NCBI GenBank assembly: GCA_003987775.1
Contig: RXJD01000007.1
Location: 101,144 to 165,143 of the forward strand
Reading direction: 5' to 3'
DNA length: 64,000 nucleotides
Source of the DNA: Mycobacterium sp.
GTDB taxonomy: Bacteria > Actinomycetota > Actinomycetes > Mycobacteriales > Mycobacteriaceae
Shown here: positions 19,389 to 27,225 of the stretch, piece after piece
Numbering within the stretch: the stretch's first letter is position 1
Layout of the letters: every line of letters starts with the position of its first letter
Notes under the pieces: model-generated
What the model was told of the DNA's origin: nothing
Database searches by the model: none
Seen by the model: the letters and a program-made list of their open reading frames with translations, nothing else
Translations under genes and position numbers: made by a program

Positions 19389-21143
19389 GTGATCGAACAA
19401 CACCGATATGACGTGGTGATCGTCGGCGCCGGCGGTGCCGGGATGCGCGCCGCCGTGGAAGCCGGTCCGAGGGTGCGCACGGCGGTGCTCACCAAGCTCT
19501 ATCCGACCCGCAGCCACACCGGCGCGGCACAGGGCGGCATGTGCGCCGCACTGGCCAACGTCGAAGAGGACAACTGGGAGTGGCACACGTTCGACACCGT
19601 CAAGGGCGGCGACTATCTCGCCGACCAGGACGCCGTGGAGATCATGTGCAAGGAGGCGATCGACGCCGTCCTCGATCTGGAGAAGATGGGGATGCCGTTC
19701 AACCGGACCCCCGAGGGCCGCATCGACCAGCGCCGGTTCGGCGGCCATACCCGCGACCACGGCAAGGCTCCGGTGCGCCGGGCCTGTTACGCGGCCGACC
19801 GCACCGGCCACATGATCCTGCAGACGCTGTATCAGAACTGCGTCAAGCACGACGTGCAGTTCTTCAACGAGTTCTACGCGCTGGACCTGGCTCTCACCCA
19901 GACCCCGACCGGCCCGGTGGCCACCGGGGTGGTGGCCTATGAATTGGCCACCGGCGCCATCCACGTCTTCCACGCCAAGGCGATCGTGCTGGCCACCGGC
20001 GGCTCCGGCCGGATGTACAAGACCACCTCCAACGCGCACACACTGACCGGTGACGGCATCGGCATCGTGTTCCGCAAGGGACTTCCCTTGGAGGACATGG
20101 AGTTTCACCAGTTTCACCCGACCGGGCTGGCCGGTCTGGGGATCCTGATCTCCGAGGCGGTGCGCGGTGAGGGCGGCCGGTTGCTCAACGCCGACGGCGA
20201 ACGCTTCATGGAGCGCTACGCGCCGACGATCGTCGACCTGGCGCCGCGCGACATCGTCGCCCGCTCGATGGTGCTCGAGGTGCTGGAGGGCCGCGGCGCC
20301 GGACCCAACAAGGACTACGTCTACATCGACGTCCGCCACCTCGGAGAGGACGTGCTGGAGGCCAAGCTCCCCGACATCACCGAGTTCGCCCGCACCTACC
20401 TGGGGGTGGACCCGGTGCACGAGCTGGTGCCGGTCTACCCGACCTGTCACTACGTGATGGGCGGCATCCCGACGACGGTCACCGGACAGGTGTTGCGCGA
20501 CAACACCAATACGGTGCCGGGACTGTTCGCCGCCGGCGAGTGCGCGTGCGTCTCGGTGCACGGCGCCAACCGGCTGGGCACCAACTCGCTGCTGGACATC
20601 AACGTCTTCGGACGCCGCGCCGGCATCGCCGCGGCGAATTACGCCGAGGGCCACGACTTCGCCGACATGCCGCCGGACCCCGCCGCGATGGTGGTCGGCT
20701 GGGTGCGCGACATCCTGTCCGAGCACGGCAACGAACGCGTCGCCGACATCCGCAGCGCCCTGCAGCAGTCGATGGACAACAATGCCGCGGTGTTCCGCAC
20801 CGAGGAGACGCTGAAGCAGGCGCTCACCGACATCCACGCCCTCAAGGAGCGGTACTCCCGAATCACCGTGCACGACAAAGGGAAACGCTTCAACAGCGAC
20901 CTGCTGGAGGCTATCGAGCTGGGCTTCCTGCTGGAGTTGGCCGAGGTCACCGTGGTCGGCGCGCTCAACCGCAAGGAGTCCCGCGGCGGCCACGCCCGCG
21001 AGGACTACCCGAACCGCGACGACGTCAACTACATGCGCCACACGATGGCCTATAAAGAGGGCACCGACCTGCTCAGCGATATCAGGCTGGACTTCAAACC
21101 CGTCGTGCAGACCCGCTACGAACCGAAGGAGCGGAAGTACTGA
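19389..21143 (+). CDS. sdhA: Succinate dehydrogenase flavoprotein subunit
   Basis: A 584-residue FAD subunit that oxidises succinate to fumarate. The dinucleotide site is VVIVGAGGAGMRAAVE, and the covalent-FAD histidine lies in TRSHTGAAQGGMCAAL. Substrate/catalytic blocks are HQFHPTGL, RGEGGRLL and HGANRLGTNSLLD. It starts with GTG at 19389 and overlaps sdhB by one base. In M. tuberculosis the equivalent operon (Rv3316-Rv3319) is called Sdh2. Confidence 0.96.
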   Translation: MIEQHRYDVVIVGAGGAGMRAAVEAGPRVRTAVLTKLYPTRSHTGAAQGGMCAALANVEEDNWEWHTFDTVKGGDYLADQDAVEIMCKEAIDAVLDLEKMGMPFNRTPEGRIDQRRFGGHTRDHGKAPVRRACYAADRTGHMILQTLYQNCVKHDVQFFNEFYALDLALTQTPTGPVATGVVAYELATGAIHVFHAKAIVLATGGSGRMYKTTSNAHTLTGDGIGIVFRKGLPLEDMEFHQFHPTGLAGLGILISEAVRGEGGRLLNADGERFMERYAPTIVDLAPRDIVARSMVLEVLEGRGAGPNKDYVYIDVRHLGEDVLEAKLPDITEFARTYLGVDPVHELVPVYPTCHYVMGGIPTTVTGQVLRDNTNTVPGLFAAGECACVSVHGANRLGTNSLLDINVFGRRAGIAAANYAEGHDFADMPPDPAAMVVGWVRDILSEHGNERVADIRSALQQSMDNNAAVFRTEETLKQALTDIHALKERYSRITVHDKGKRFNSDLLEAIELGFLLELAEVTVVGALNRKESRGGHAREDYPNRDDVNYMRHTMAYKEGTDLLSDIRLDFKPVVQTRYEPKERKY

Positions 21144-21946
21144 TGTCTGTGGAGACACAAGGAGCGACTCAGGTCGAAACCACCGACCCGCCACTGCCCC
21201 CCGTTCCGGAGGGGGCGGTGATGGTCACCCTCAAGATCGCCCGGTTCAACCCGGATGACCCGGACAAGTACGCGGCCACCGGCGGCTGGCAGAGCTTCCG
21301 GGTGCCGTGTCTGCCCAGCGACCGGTTGCTGAACCTGCTGCTCTACATCAAGGGCTATCTGGACGGGACGCTGACCTTCCGGCGCTCCTGCGCGCACGGC
21401 GTGTGCGGTTCCGACGCGATGCGCATCAACGGTCTGAACCGGTTGGCGTGCAAGGTGCTGATGCGTGATCTGCTGCCCAAGAAGCCGGGCAAGCAGCTGA
21501 CCATCACGGTCGAGCCGATCCGCGGGCTGCCCGTGGAAAAAGACCTCGTGGTCGACATGGAGCCGTTCTTCGACGCGTACCGGGCCATCAAGCCCTACCT
21601 GATCACCACCGGCAATCCGCCTACGCGCGAACGCATTCAGAGCCCCACCGACCGCGCCCGCTACGACGACACCACCAAGTGCATCCTGTGCGCCTGCTGC
21701 ACCACGAGCTGCCCGGTGTTCTGGTACGAGGGCAGTTACTTCGGCCCGGCGGCGATCGTGAATGCGCACCGGTTCATCTTCGACAGCCGCGACGAGGCCG
21801 CCGCACAACGCCTCGACATCCTCAACGAGGTGGACGGGGTGTGGCGCTGCCGCACCACGTTCAACTGCACCGAGGGCTGCCCACGCGGGATCCAGGTGAC
21901 CAAGGCCATCCAGGAAGTCAAGCGGGCGGTGATGTTCTCCCGCTAG
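21143..21946 (+). CDS. sdhB: Succinate dehydrogenase iron-sulfur subunit
   Basis: A 267-residue iron-sulfur subunit. The [2Fe-2S] cysteines are in RSCAHGVCGSDAM and LACK; the [4Fe-4S] and [3Fe-4S] cysteines are in CILCACCTTSCPVF and CRTTFNCTEGCPRGI. It carries electrons from FAD in SdhA to the haem/quinone site of SdhCD. The stop overlaps the stop of the convergent kinase gene by 4 bp; sdhCDAB ends here. Confidence 0.96.
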   Translation: MSVETQGATQVETTDPPLPPVPEGAVMVTLKIARFNPDDPDKYAATGGWQSFRVPCLPSDRLLNLLLYIKGYLDGTLTFRRSCAHGVCGSDAMRINGLNRLACKVLMRDLLPKKPGKQLTITVEPIRGLPVEKDLVVDMEPFFDAYRAIKPYLITTGNPPTRERIQSPTDRARYDDTTKCILCACCTTSCPVFWYEGSYFGPAAIVNAHRFIFDSRDEAAAQRLDILNEVDGVWRCRTTFNCTEGCPRGIQVTKAIQEVKRAVMFSR

Positions 21947-24408
21947 CGCTGCGGCAATTTCAGCACGCGATTGTTCCCGGTGTCGACGACGTAGACATTT
22001 CCGGCAGAGTCCACCGCGACCCCTTGCGGGCCCTTGAGTCCGTTGAACGGCAACGTGATCGACGTGGAAGTGTCCTTGGTGAGCTTGACGACGCGATTGG
22101 CCTGGCTGTCTGTCACGTAGAGGTCGCCGACGTCGTCGACCGCGACGAAATCCGGATGGCCGACCGCGTACGGCAACACAGTGGCCACCGATCCCGTCCA
22201 AGGCAGCCTCAGCACCCGCTCGTTCTCCCGGTCGATGACGAACAGGCCACCGTCGGCGCCTACGGCAACTCCAGCGGGATCGTTGAGCCCGGTGAAGGGC
22301 AGTTCCCGCTGACTGGAATTAACCCCGCCCAGTGCCAGTACTCTGTCGTGCCCCGAGTCGGCGACGACGATCCGGTCGGTGCCGGATTTGCGGGTGTAGA
22401 TGGCCACGCCAGCGGGCCCCGCCAGGTCGGTCAGCGGCAGCACGGTCGGGCTGGTCGTTCCCGCGGCGAGTTCGAGCACCCGGTTGTTCCCCGGCTCGGC
22501 GACGGCAAGATTGCCCTGCTCGTCGACGGCTATTCCGCCCGGATGGTTCAGGCCGGCGAACGGTTCGACGGTCTGGGTGGTGGAGCGTGCGGCGAGTTTC
22601 ACCACCCGGTTGTTGCCGGTGTCGGTGACGAAGACGTTGCCGTTGGCGTCGACCGCGACCCCGAGCGGCCCGTCGAGCCCGGTGAACGGCAGGACGACCT
22701 GGGTCTTTGCGGTCTCCGACCGGAACGGAAATCTGTTGGTGAACGCCAGGAATGCGATGCCGGCGACGAGCGCGACCACGACCGCGGCAGCACCGAACCC
22801 AAGGGTGCGACGACGGCTGCGCGTCGGGGATGGGACCGTGCGGGCATCCTGCGTCGAATGGAGTACGTCGGGGACCTCGGCCGGCGCCGCGGGTTTGGTG
22901 GCGAGGGCCGCGCGGGCGGCAACGGCCAGTTCCGGCGCGGACTGGTATCGGTCATCGGGGTCCTTCGCCATGCCGCGCGCGATCACCTCGTCGAACCCGG
23001 CGGGCATCGCCGGGTCGGAGCTGCTGGGCCTGGGTGGGTCGCCGAACAGATGCGCGGCGGTCAGCCCCTCTATCCCGGCGCCGCTGAATGGCGGGCGCGC
23101 GGTCAGACACTCGTAGAGGACGCAGGCCAGCGAGTAGACATCGGCCCGAGCGTCGGCGATCGTGCCGGCCTTGAACCGCTCCGGAGCCATGTACGCCGGA
23201 CTTCCGGGGGCGATGTCGGTGCGCGTCAGGCGGGCCGCGGATGCTTCGTGCACGAGCCCGAAATCGATCAGATACACGAATTCTTCGCCGACCATCAGCA
23301 GGTTCGACGGTTTGACATCGCGATGCACCAGCCCGGCCTTGTGTGCCGAATCCAGCGCCACGGCAACCTGTTCGACCACGCGCACCGCCTGCTGCGGACT
23401 CATCGGCCCGGCATGGTCGAGAACGTGGTGCAGGTCGACGCCGTCGACGATCGGCATCACCAGATACAGGCGCCCGTCGATCTCACCGGCCTCGTAGATC
23501 GGGATGATGTGCGGATTGGCCAGCCGACCCGCGGCATATGCCTCGCGCCGGAACCGCTCCTGGTAGCCGGGCTCCGCGGCCAGCTCCGGTCGCAGGACCT
23601 TGACGGCCACGTCGCGGCCCAGCAAGGTGTCGTGCGCCCGATAGACCGAGCCCATGCCGCCGGCGCCGAGCAACTCGTACAGCCGGTACCGCCCGAACTC
23701 CGTGTCCCCGGCCGTCTTCGTCACCACGGGCGCCAGAGCCGCTCGGGCCGCGACGGCCAACTCGCCGGCGGTGGGATGGCACTCGTCTGGATCCTCAGCC
23801 ATGCCGCGCGCGATCACGTCGTCGAATCCGGCAGGAAGGACGGTGTTATGGGCGGTGCCGGGCGGCTGCCCGGTCAGACACTGATGGAGGACGCGGGCCA
23901 GGGCACGGATGTCTTCGCGCGGGTCACCCGGGCTCGAACTGTCCACGGTGGCAGCGAAATCCAGCAGATAGACGAACTCGCCGCCCACCACGAAGGTGTT
24001 CGCCGCGCTCACGTCACCGTGCGTCAGCCCGCAGCTGTGGCCGGCCTCCAGCGCCGCGGCAACCTGCTCGATCACCCGCACGGCCAGCTCCGGGCTCATC
24101 GGCCCGTCGCGCTGCAAGATGGTCTGCAGGTCGACACCGTCGACAACGGGCATCACCAGGTAGAGGCGGCCGTCGATTTCTCCGGCCTCGTAGACCGGGA
24201 TGATGTTCGGATTGTTCAGGCGCGCCGCGGCAGCCACCTCCTGCCGAAACCGGTCCTGGTACGCCGGCTCGGCGGGAACCATCTTGATGGCCACGTCGCG
24301 GGTCATCATCGTGTCCAGGGCCCGGTAGACCGTGCCGGTGCCGCCCCAGCGGAGCAACTCGAGCAGCCGGTAGCGCCCGAAGACTTCGCCTTCTACGTCC
24401 CCCGTCAC
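21943..24408 (-). CDS. PknD-like receptor kinase with tandem pseudokinase-kinase domains and NHL propeller
   Basis: An 821-residue Ser/Thr kinase. Residues ~11-225 form a first kinase-like domain that looks inactive: the glycine loop is RWGGTG, HRD-K is changed to HGDVSAAN (D132), DFG is DFA (150-152), and the activation segment with APE is missing, although the VAIK lysine (K42) remains. Residues ~239-500 form a second, complete domain: GAGGMG, K270, HRDVKPSN (D364), DFG (382-384), YMAPE. A basic linker and one membrane helix (~536-556) lead to six NHL repeats (~572-821; GVAVDANGNVFVTDTGNNR type), predicted extracytoplasmic. GTG 24408 follows GGAGGAGG. It is convergent with sdhB. Nothing like it lies at this locus in H37Rv; pknD there has one kinase domain. 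Ligand and substrates are unknown. Confidence 0.93.
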   Translation of the reverse strand: MTGDVEGEVFGRYRLLELLRWGGTGTVYRALDTMMTRDVAIKMVPAEPAYQDRFRQEVAAAARLNNPNIIPVYEAGEIDGRLYLVMPVVDGVDLQTILQRDGPMSPELAVRVIEQVAAALEAGHSCGLTHGDVSAANTFVVGGEFVYLLDFAATVDSSSPGDPREDIRALARVLHQCLTGQPPGTAHNTVLPAGFDDVIARGMAEDPDECHPTAGELAVAARAALAPVVTKTAGDTEFGRYRLYELLGAGGMGSVYRAHDTLLGRDVAVKVLRPELAAEPGYQERFRREAYAAGRLANPHIIPIYEAGEIDGRLYLVMPIVDGVDLHHVLDHAGPMSPQQAVRVVEQVAVALDSAHKAGLVHRDVKPSNLLMVGEEFVYLIDFGLVHEASAARLTRTDIAPGSPAYMAPERFKAGTIADARADVYSLACVLYECLTARPPFSGAGIEGLTAAHLFGDPPRPSSSDPAMPAGFDEVIARGMAKDPDDRYQSAPELAVAARAALATKPAAPAEVPDVLHSTQDARTVPSPTRSRRRTLGFGAAAVVVALVAGIAFLAFTNRFPFRSETAKTQVVLPFTGLDGPLGVAVDANGNVFVTDTGNNRVVKLAARSTTQTVEPFAGLNHPGGIAVDEQGNLAVAEPGNNRVLELAAGTTSPTVLPLTDLAGPAGVAIYTRKSGTDRIVVADSGHDRVLALGGVNSSQRELPFTGLNDPAGVAVGADGGLFVIDRENERVLRLPWTGSVATVLPYAVGHPDFVAVDDVGDLYVTDSQANRVVKLTKDTSTSITLPFNGLKGPQGVAVDSAGNVYVVDTGNNRVLKLPQR

Positions 24409-24450
24409 CGAGCCTCCTCCGAAGCGTTTCTGGATGCTATCAACGCAGGT

Positions 24451-25311
24451 ATGCAAAGAACCCCCGCTCTCGCCAGGCACTTTTACGACCGCTTCGAGCC
24501 GATCCATGCGCTGACCTATTTCGCGCCCGAGGCTCGAGCGGCGCTGGACGCATTGGGTTATCGCGGATTCTGGATGGGGTACTTCGCTGCGCGTTCGGCA
24601 CCGCTGGGCGCCGTGCCGCCGGAGGTCGTGACCGCGGTGTTCTACAACTTCGCGCACGCGCGGGTGGCCAAGTCGCTGCCGGCCGCGTGGCAGATCGCCG
24701 GGCCGGATCGCGCGTTACGCGCCCGCCAGGACTCGGCCGTCGCGGCCCTACACCGATGCGGCGTCACTGAAGACGAAAACCTCTGTACAGCAGCAGAATT
24801 GGCTATGCGCGCGGCACGGGAGGCGCCGGTCGACGGGCGGGCGCTGTTCGCGGCCAACGTCGCGCTGACGGTGCCGTCGGACCCGGTCGCCGCGCTGTGG
24901 CATGCGACGACGCTGCTGCGGGAGCACCGCGGCGACGGGCACGTCGCGGCGCTGGTGGCGGCCGGGATCTCGGGGCGCGAATCGAACGTCTTTCACACCG
25001 CTGCGAGCGCGGTGTCCGAGGAGTTCATGAAGCGTTCCCGGCACTACGACGACGCCGAGTGGGAGGCCTGCCGCCAGAGCCTCGCCGACCGTGGCCTGCT
25101 GGACGGCGGTGGCGCATTGACGCCGCAAGGCCGCGACCTCAAGGAAGAGATCGAGGCCACCACCGACGCACTGTCGTTGCGTGCGTTCGATGCTCTCGAC
25201 GACGACGAAGTGCAGGCGTTGTTCAGCGCGCTGACTCCGGTCGCGCGGACGGTGATCGCCGGGGGCGACGTGCCCGCCGCCACACCCATGAGTGCCCGCC
25301 TCGACTTCTAG
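24451..25311 (+). CDS. SCO6745-family protein
   Basis: A 286-residue soluble, all-helical protein of the actinobacterial SCO6745 family, with the conserved start LARHFYDRFEPIHALTYFAPEARAAL and the GFWMGYFAARSAPLG block. The C-terminal half (LADRGLLDGGGALTPQGRDLKEEIEATTD) looks like a winged helix-turn-helix. No enzymatic residues are recognised; members are of unknown function. ATG 24451 gives the usual length. It is divergent from the kinase with only 42 bp between start codons, so promoters overlap. Confidence 0.8.
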   Translation: MQRTPALARHFYDRFEPIHALTYFAPEARAALDALGYRGFWMGYFAARSAPLGAVPPEVVTAVFYNFAHARVAKSLPAAWQIAGPDRALRARQDSAVAALHRCGVTEDENLCTAAELAMRAAREAPVDGRALFAANVALTVPSDPVAALWHATTLLREHRGDGHVAALVAAGISGRESNVFHTAASAVSEEFMKRSRHYDDAEWEACRQSLADRGLLDGGGALTPQGRDLKEEIEATTDALSLRAFDALDDDEVQALFSALTPVARTVIAGGDVPAATPMSARLDF

Positions 25312-25780
25312 TGTTGAAGTCGGCGTCCGGTGCCAGGGTCGCGCCTTCCTTGGATGCCGCGTAGGCGGCCACGAGACTGTCGATCACGCCGTTCCAGGAC
25401 TCCTCGTCCACGCACAGGCGGCTCGCGGTGAGTACCAGCCGGTCTGGCGTGCCGGGCAGCAGCGACACCGCGAACAATCGCCCGGTGCGCATGTCGTAGC
25501 TGGCGCGCTGCCTGGCGATCACCTCCGACACCGTGACGCCGGGAGGTTCCACGGCCCAGCTCCAGCTACCGCCGGGGCGCGACAGCCAACGGTCGCGGCT
25601 GGGTTCGAAGACCGCGCCGAGCACCGGGTTGGCTTCGAAGACCGCGTCTACGGCGGCGCGGATGCCCGGCTGATCCAGCCGCGGGTCGGCGATCAGTACC
25701 TCCTCATGGGCCCAGTCCTCGAGTTCGGTCAGCTGCGGAAATTCGGTAATGGCCCAGTACGACGACGATGCGTGCTCCAC
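25223..25780 (-). CDS. Condensation-domain-like fragment, probably truncated
   Basis: A 185-codon frame whose residues 1 to ~145 resemble the N-terminal half of an NRPS-type condensation/acyltransferase domain: PGIRAAVDAVFEANPVLGAVFEP corresponds to the donor-side helix, and VLTASRLCVDEESWNGVIDSL to the HHxxxDG region, with both histidines and the Gly lost (S120, R121, E126). The second half of the domain is absent. Its last ~30 codons are antisense to the neighbouring SCO6745-family gene, so the 3' end is probably an accidental extension. Likely a decayed piece of a larger gene, or a small non-catalytic relative. No partner biosynthetic genes are present. Confidence 0.5.
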   Translation of the reverse strand: MEHASSSYWAITEFPQLTELEDWAHEEVLIADPRLDQPGIRAAVDAVFEANPVLGAVFEPSRDRWLSRPGGSWSWAVEPPGVTVSEVIARQRASYDMRTGRLFAVSLLPGTPDRLVLTASRLCVDEESWNGVIDSLVAAYAASKEGATLAPDADFNTRSRGGHSWVWRRARRPRRSPSARPESAR

Positions 25781-25870
25781 CTGCCCAGAGTCGACCGCCG
25801 CGCTTGGAGAATTCTTGGCGGATTCTTGGAGGCCCTGTCACAGGTTGGCCGACTGTCTCGTCTGGAAGGT

Positions 25871-26461
25871 ATGACACAGAAAACCCGTATCGAACCCTTG
25901 CCTCCGAAGCGCGCCGGCCTGTTGGTGCGCACCATGTACCGAATCGCCAGGCGCCGCTTCGGCGAGGTGCCCGAGCCCTTCACCGTCGCCGCGCATCATC
26001 CGCGGTTGCTGGTCGCCAATGCCGTGCACGAGACGATGCTGCAACGCGCGTCGCAGACCCTGCCGGCCAGCGTGCGCGAGCTGGCGGTGTTCTGGACCGC
26101 GCGGACCGTCGGCTGTTCGTGGTGCGTGGACTTCGGGGAGATGTTGCAGCGGCTGGACGGACTGGACATCGACCGGCTCAAGGACATCGACGGTTATGCG
26201 ACCTCGCCGCTGTTCTCCGACGACGAGCGCGCCGCGATCGCCTACGCGGACGCCATGACCACCGACCCGCATGCGGTGACCGACGAGCAGGTCGAGGATC
26301 TGCGCGCCCGCTTCGGCGACGTCGGAGTGATCGAGCTGACCTATCAGATCGGCGTGGAGAACATGCGGGCCCGGATGTATTCGGCGCTGGGCATCACCGA
26401 GCAGGGCTTCAACTCCGGGGATGCGTGCCGGGTGCCCTGGGCTGACGCGCCCGGTGCGTGA
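25871..26461 (+). CDS. Carboxymuconolactone decarboxylase-like (AhpD-type) protein
   Basis: A 196-residue alpha-helical protein of the CMD/AhpD fold. The redox-type CxxC is in TVGCSWCVDFGEML, inside the helix-turn-helix that carries the active thiols in AhpD. In AhpD-like enzymes these cysteines reduce peroxides or accept electrons from a reductase; here only the potential is visible. ATG 25871 follows a GGAAGGT site. The stop lies head-to-head with the stop of the Met-rich exported protein with no gap. Function unassigned. Confidence 0.78.
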   Translation: MTQKTRIEPLPPKRAGLLVRTMYRIARRRFGEVPEPFTVAAHHPRLLVANAVHETMLQRASQTLPASVRELAVFWTARTVGCSWCVDFGEMLQRLDGLDIDRLKDIDGYATSPLFSDDERAAIAYADAMTTDPHAVTDEQVEDLRARFGDVGVIELTYQIGVENMRARMYSALGITEQGFNSGDACRVPWADAPGA

Positions 26462-27046
26462 TCACTGATGGTGCGGTCCCATCATGCCGGGGCCCATCAT
26501 GCCGCCGGGTCCCATCATGCCGCCGCCCATCATGCCCTGCATCATCGCGGGCATGCCGTCGCGCACGAACCCACTGACTTCACGGGCGTGTGCGCGAATC
26601 GTCTCCACGAGTGTGGGGTCATCAGCCGTCTCCTCGGCGACCACACCCGTTGGGATGTAGGTGAGTTGGCGCCGGTATCCCCCGGCACTGCGAAACAGCG
26701 TCGGCAGGGTCGGGCTCATGCACATCACCTCGGCGCCCTGACCCAGCCGGCTGTACATGTCGGAGACGTGCGCCTGCAACTGCGCGACCAGGTCGGGGGA
26801 ACGTGACTCCGTGGTGGTGCGCACGCCGCCCGGCACCTCGTCCACCGTGCGGGTGATCTCGCTGTGCCGGGCGAACATGTCCCGATAGACAGCCATGTCG
26901 GCCGCACCCATCCCACCGGGACCATTGGTGAGCCGCACCTGCGGCGCCGGCGGTCCGGCCAGGCCGCGCAGGACGGCGCCGACCGCACTTCCGGCGGCCA
27001 GCGCTCCGAACACGGCGAGAGCCGCGCGGCGATTCATCAGGGGCAT
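26462..27046 (-). CDS. Exported protein with Met/Gly/His-rich tail
   Basis: A 194-residue protein with a twin-arginine-containing signal (MNRRAALAVFGALAAGSAVG), then a ~140-residue helical domain. The C-terminal ~24 residues are almost only Met, Gly and Pro (repeated GGMMGPG) and end in HHQ. Clusters of Met and His like these bind copper or silver ions in other proteins, so an extracytoplasmic metal-handling role is possible but unproven. ATG 27046 has GAGTGAGGT upstream; ATG 27037 (MNRRAAL) and TTG 27061 are alternatives. No known family was recognised for the middle domain. Confidence 0.72.
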   Translation of the reverse strand: MPLMNRRAALAVFGALAAGSAVGAVLRGLAGPPAPQVRLTNGPGGMGAADMAVYRDMFARHSEITRTVDEVPGGVRTTTESRSPDLVAQLQAHVSDMYSRLGQGAEVMCMSPTLPTLFRSAGGYRRQLTYIPTGVVAEETADDPTLVETIRAHAREVSGFVRDGMPAMMQGMMGGGMMGPGGMMGPGMMGPHHQ

Positions 27047-27225
27047 CGTGACCTCACTCAACAGCCACCGACCACTACGCCAATGGTCTCCCCGACGACC
27101 TCAGCGCGGTAGGGCCTTTGGGCCCACGGCATGCGAATCGTTCAATTTCTGAACTAAATCTGCGACGACCTCGTACATTTGGCATCAGTCCTGAGTGTCG
27201 GGCCACCGGGGAAGGGGAGCCGCCG

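Noticed and set aside
19362-21194. 610-codon frame antisense to sdhA
   Set aside because: Shadow of a strongly conserved gene; no homology to any protein family.
21679-24450. Long N-terminal extension of the SCO6745-family frame over sdhB and the kinase gene
   Set aside because: It is antisense to the kinase; only the part from 24451 matches the family.
24409-24657. Extra 83 codons upstream of the kinase GTG
   Set aside because: This extension is antisense to the SCO6745 gene and lacks family similarity; a strong ribosome site supports GTG 24408.
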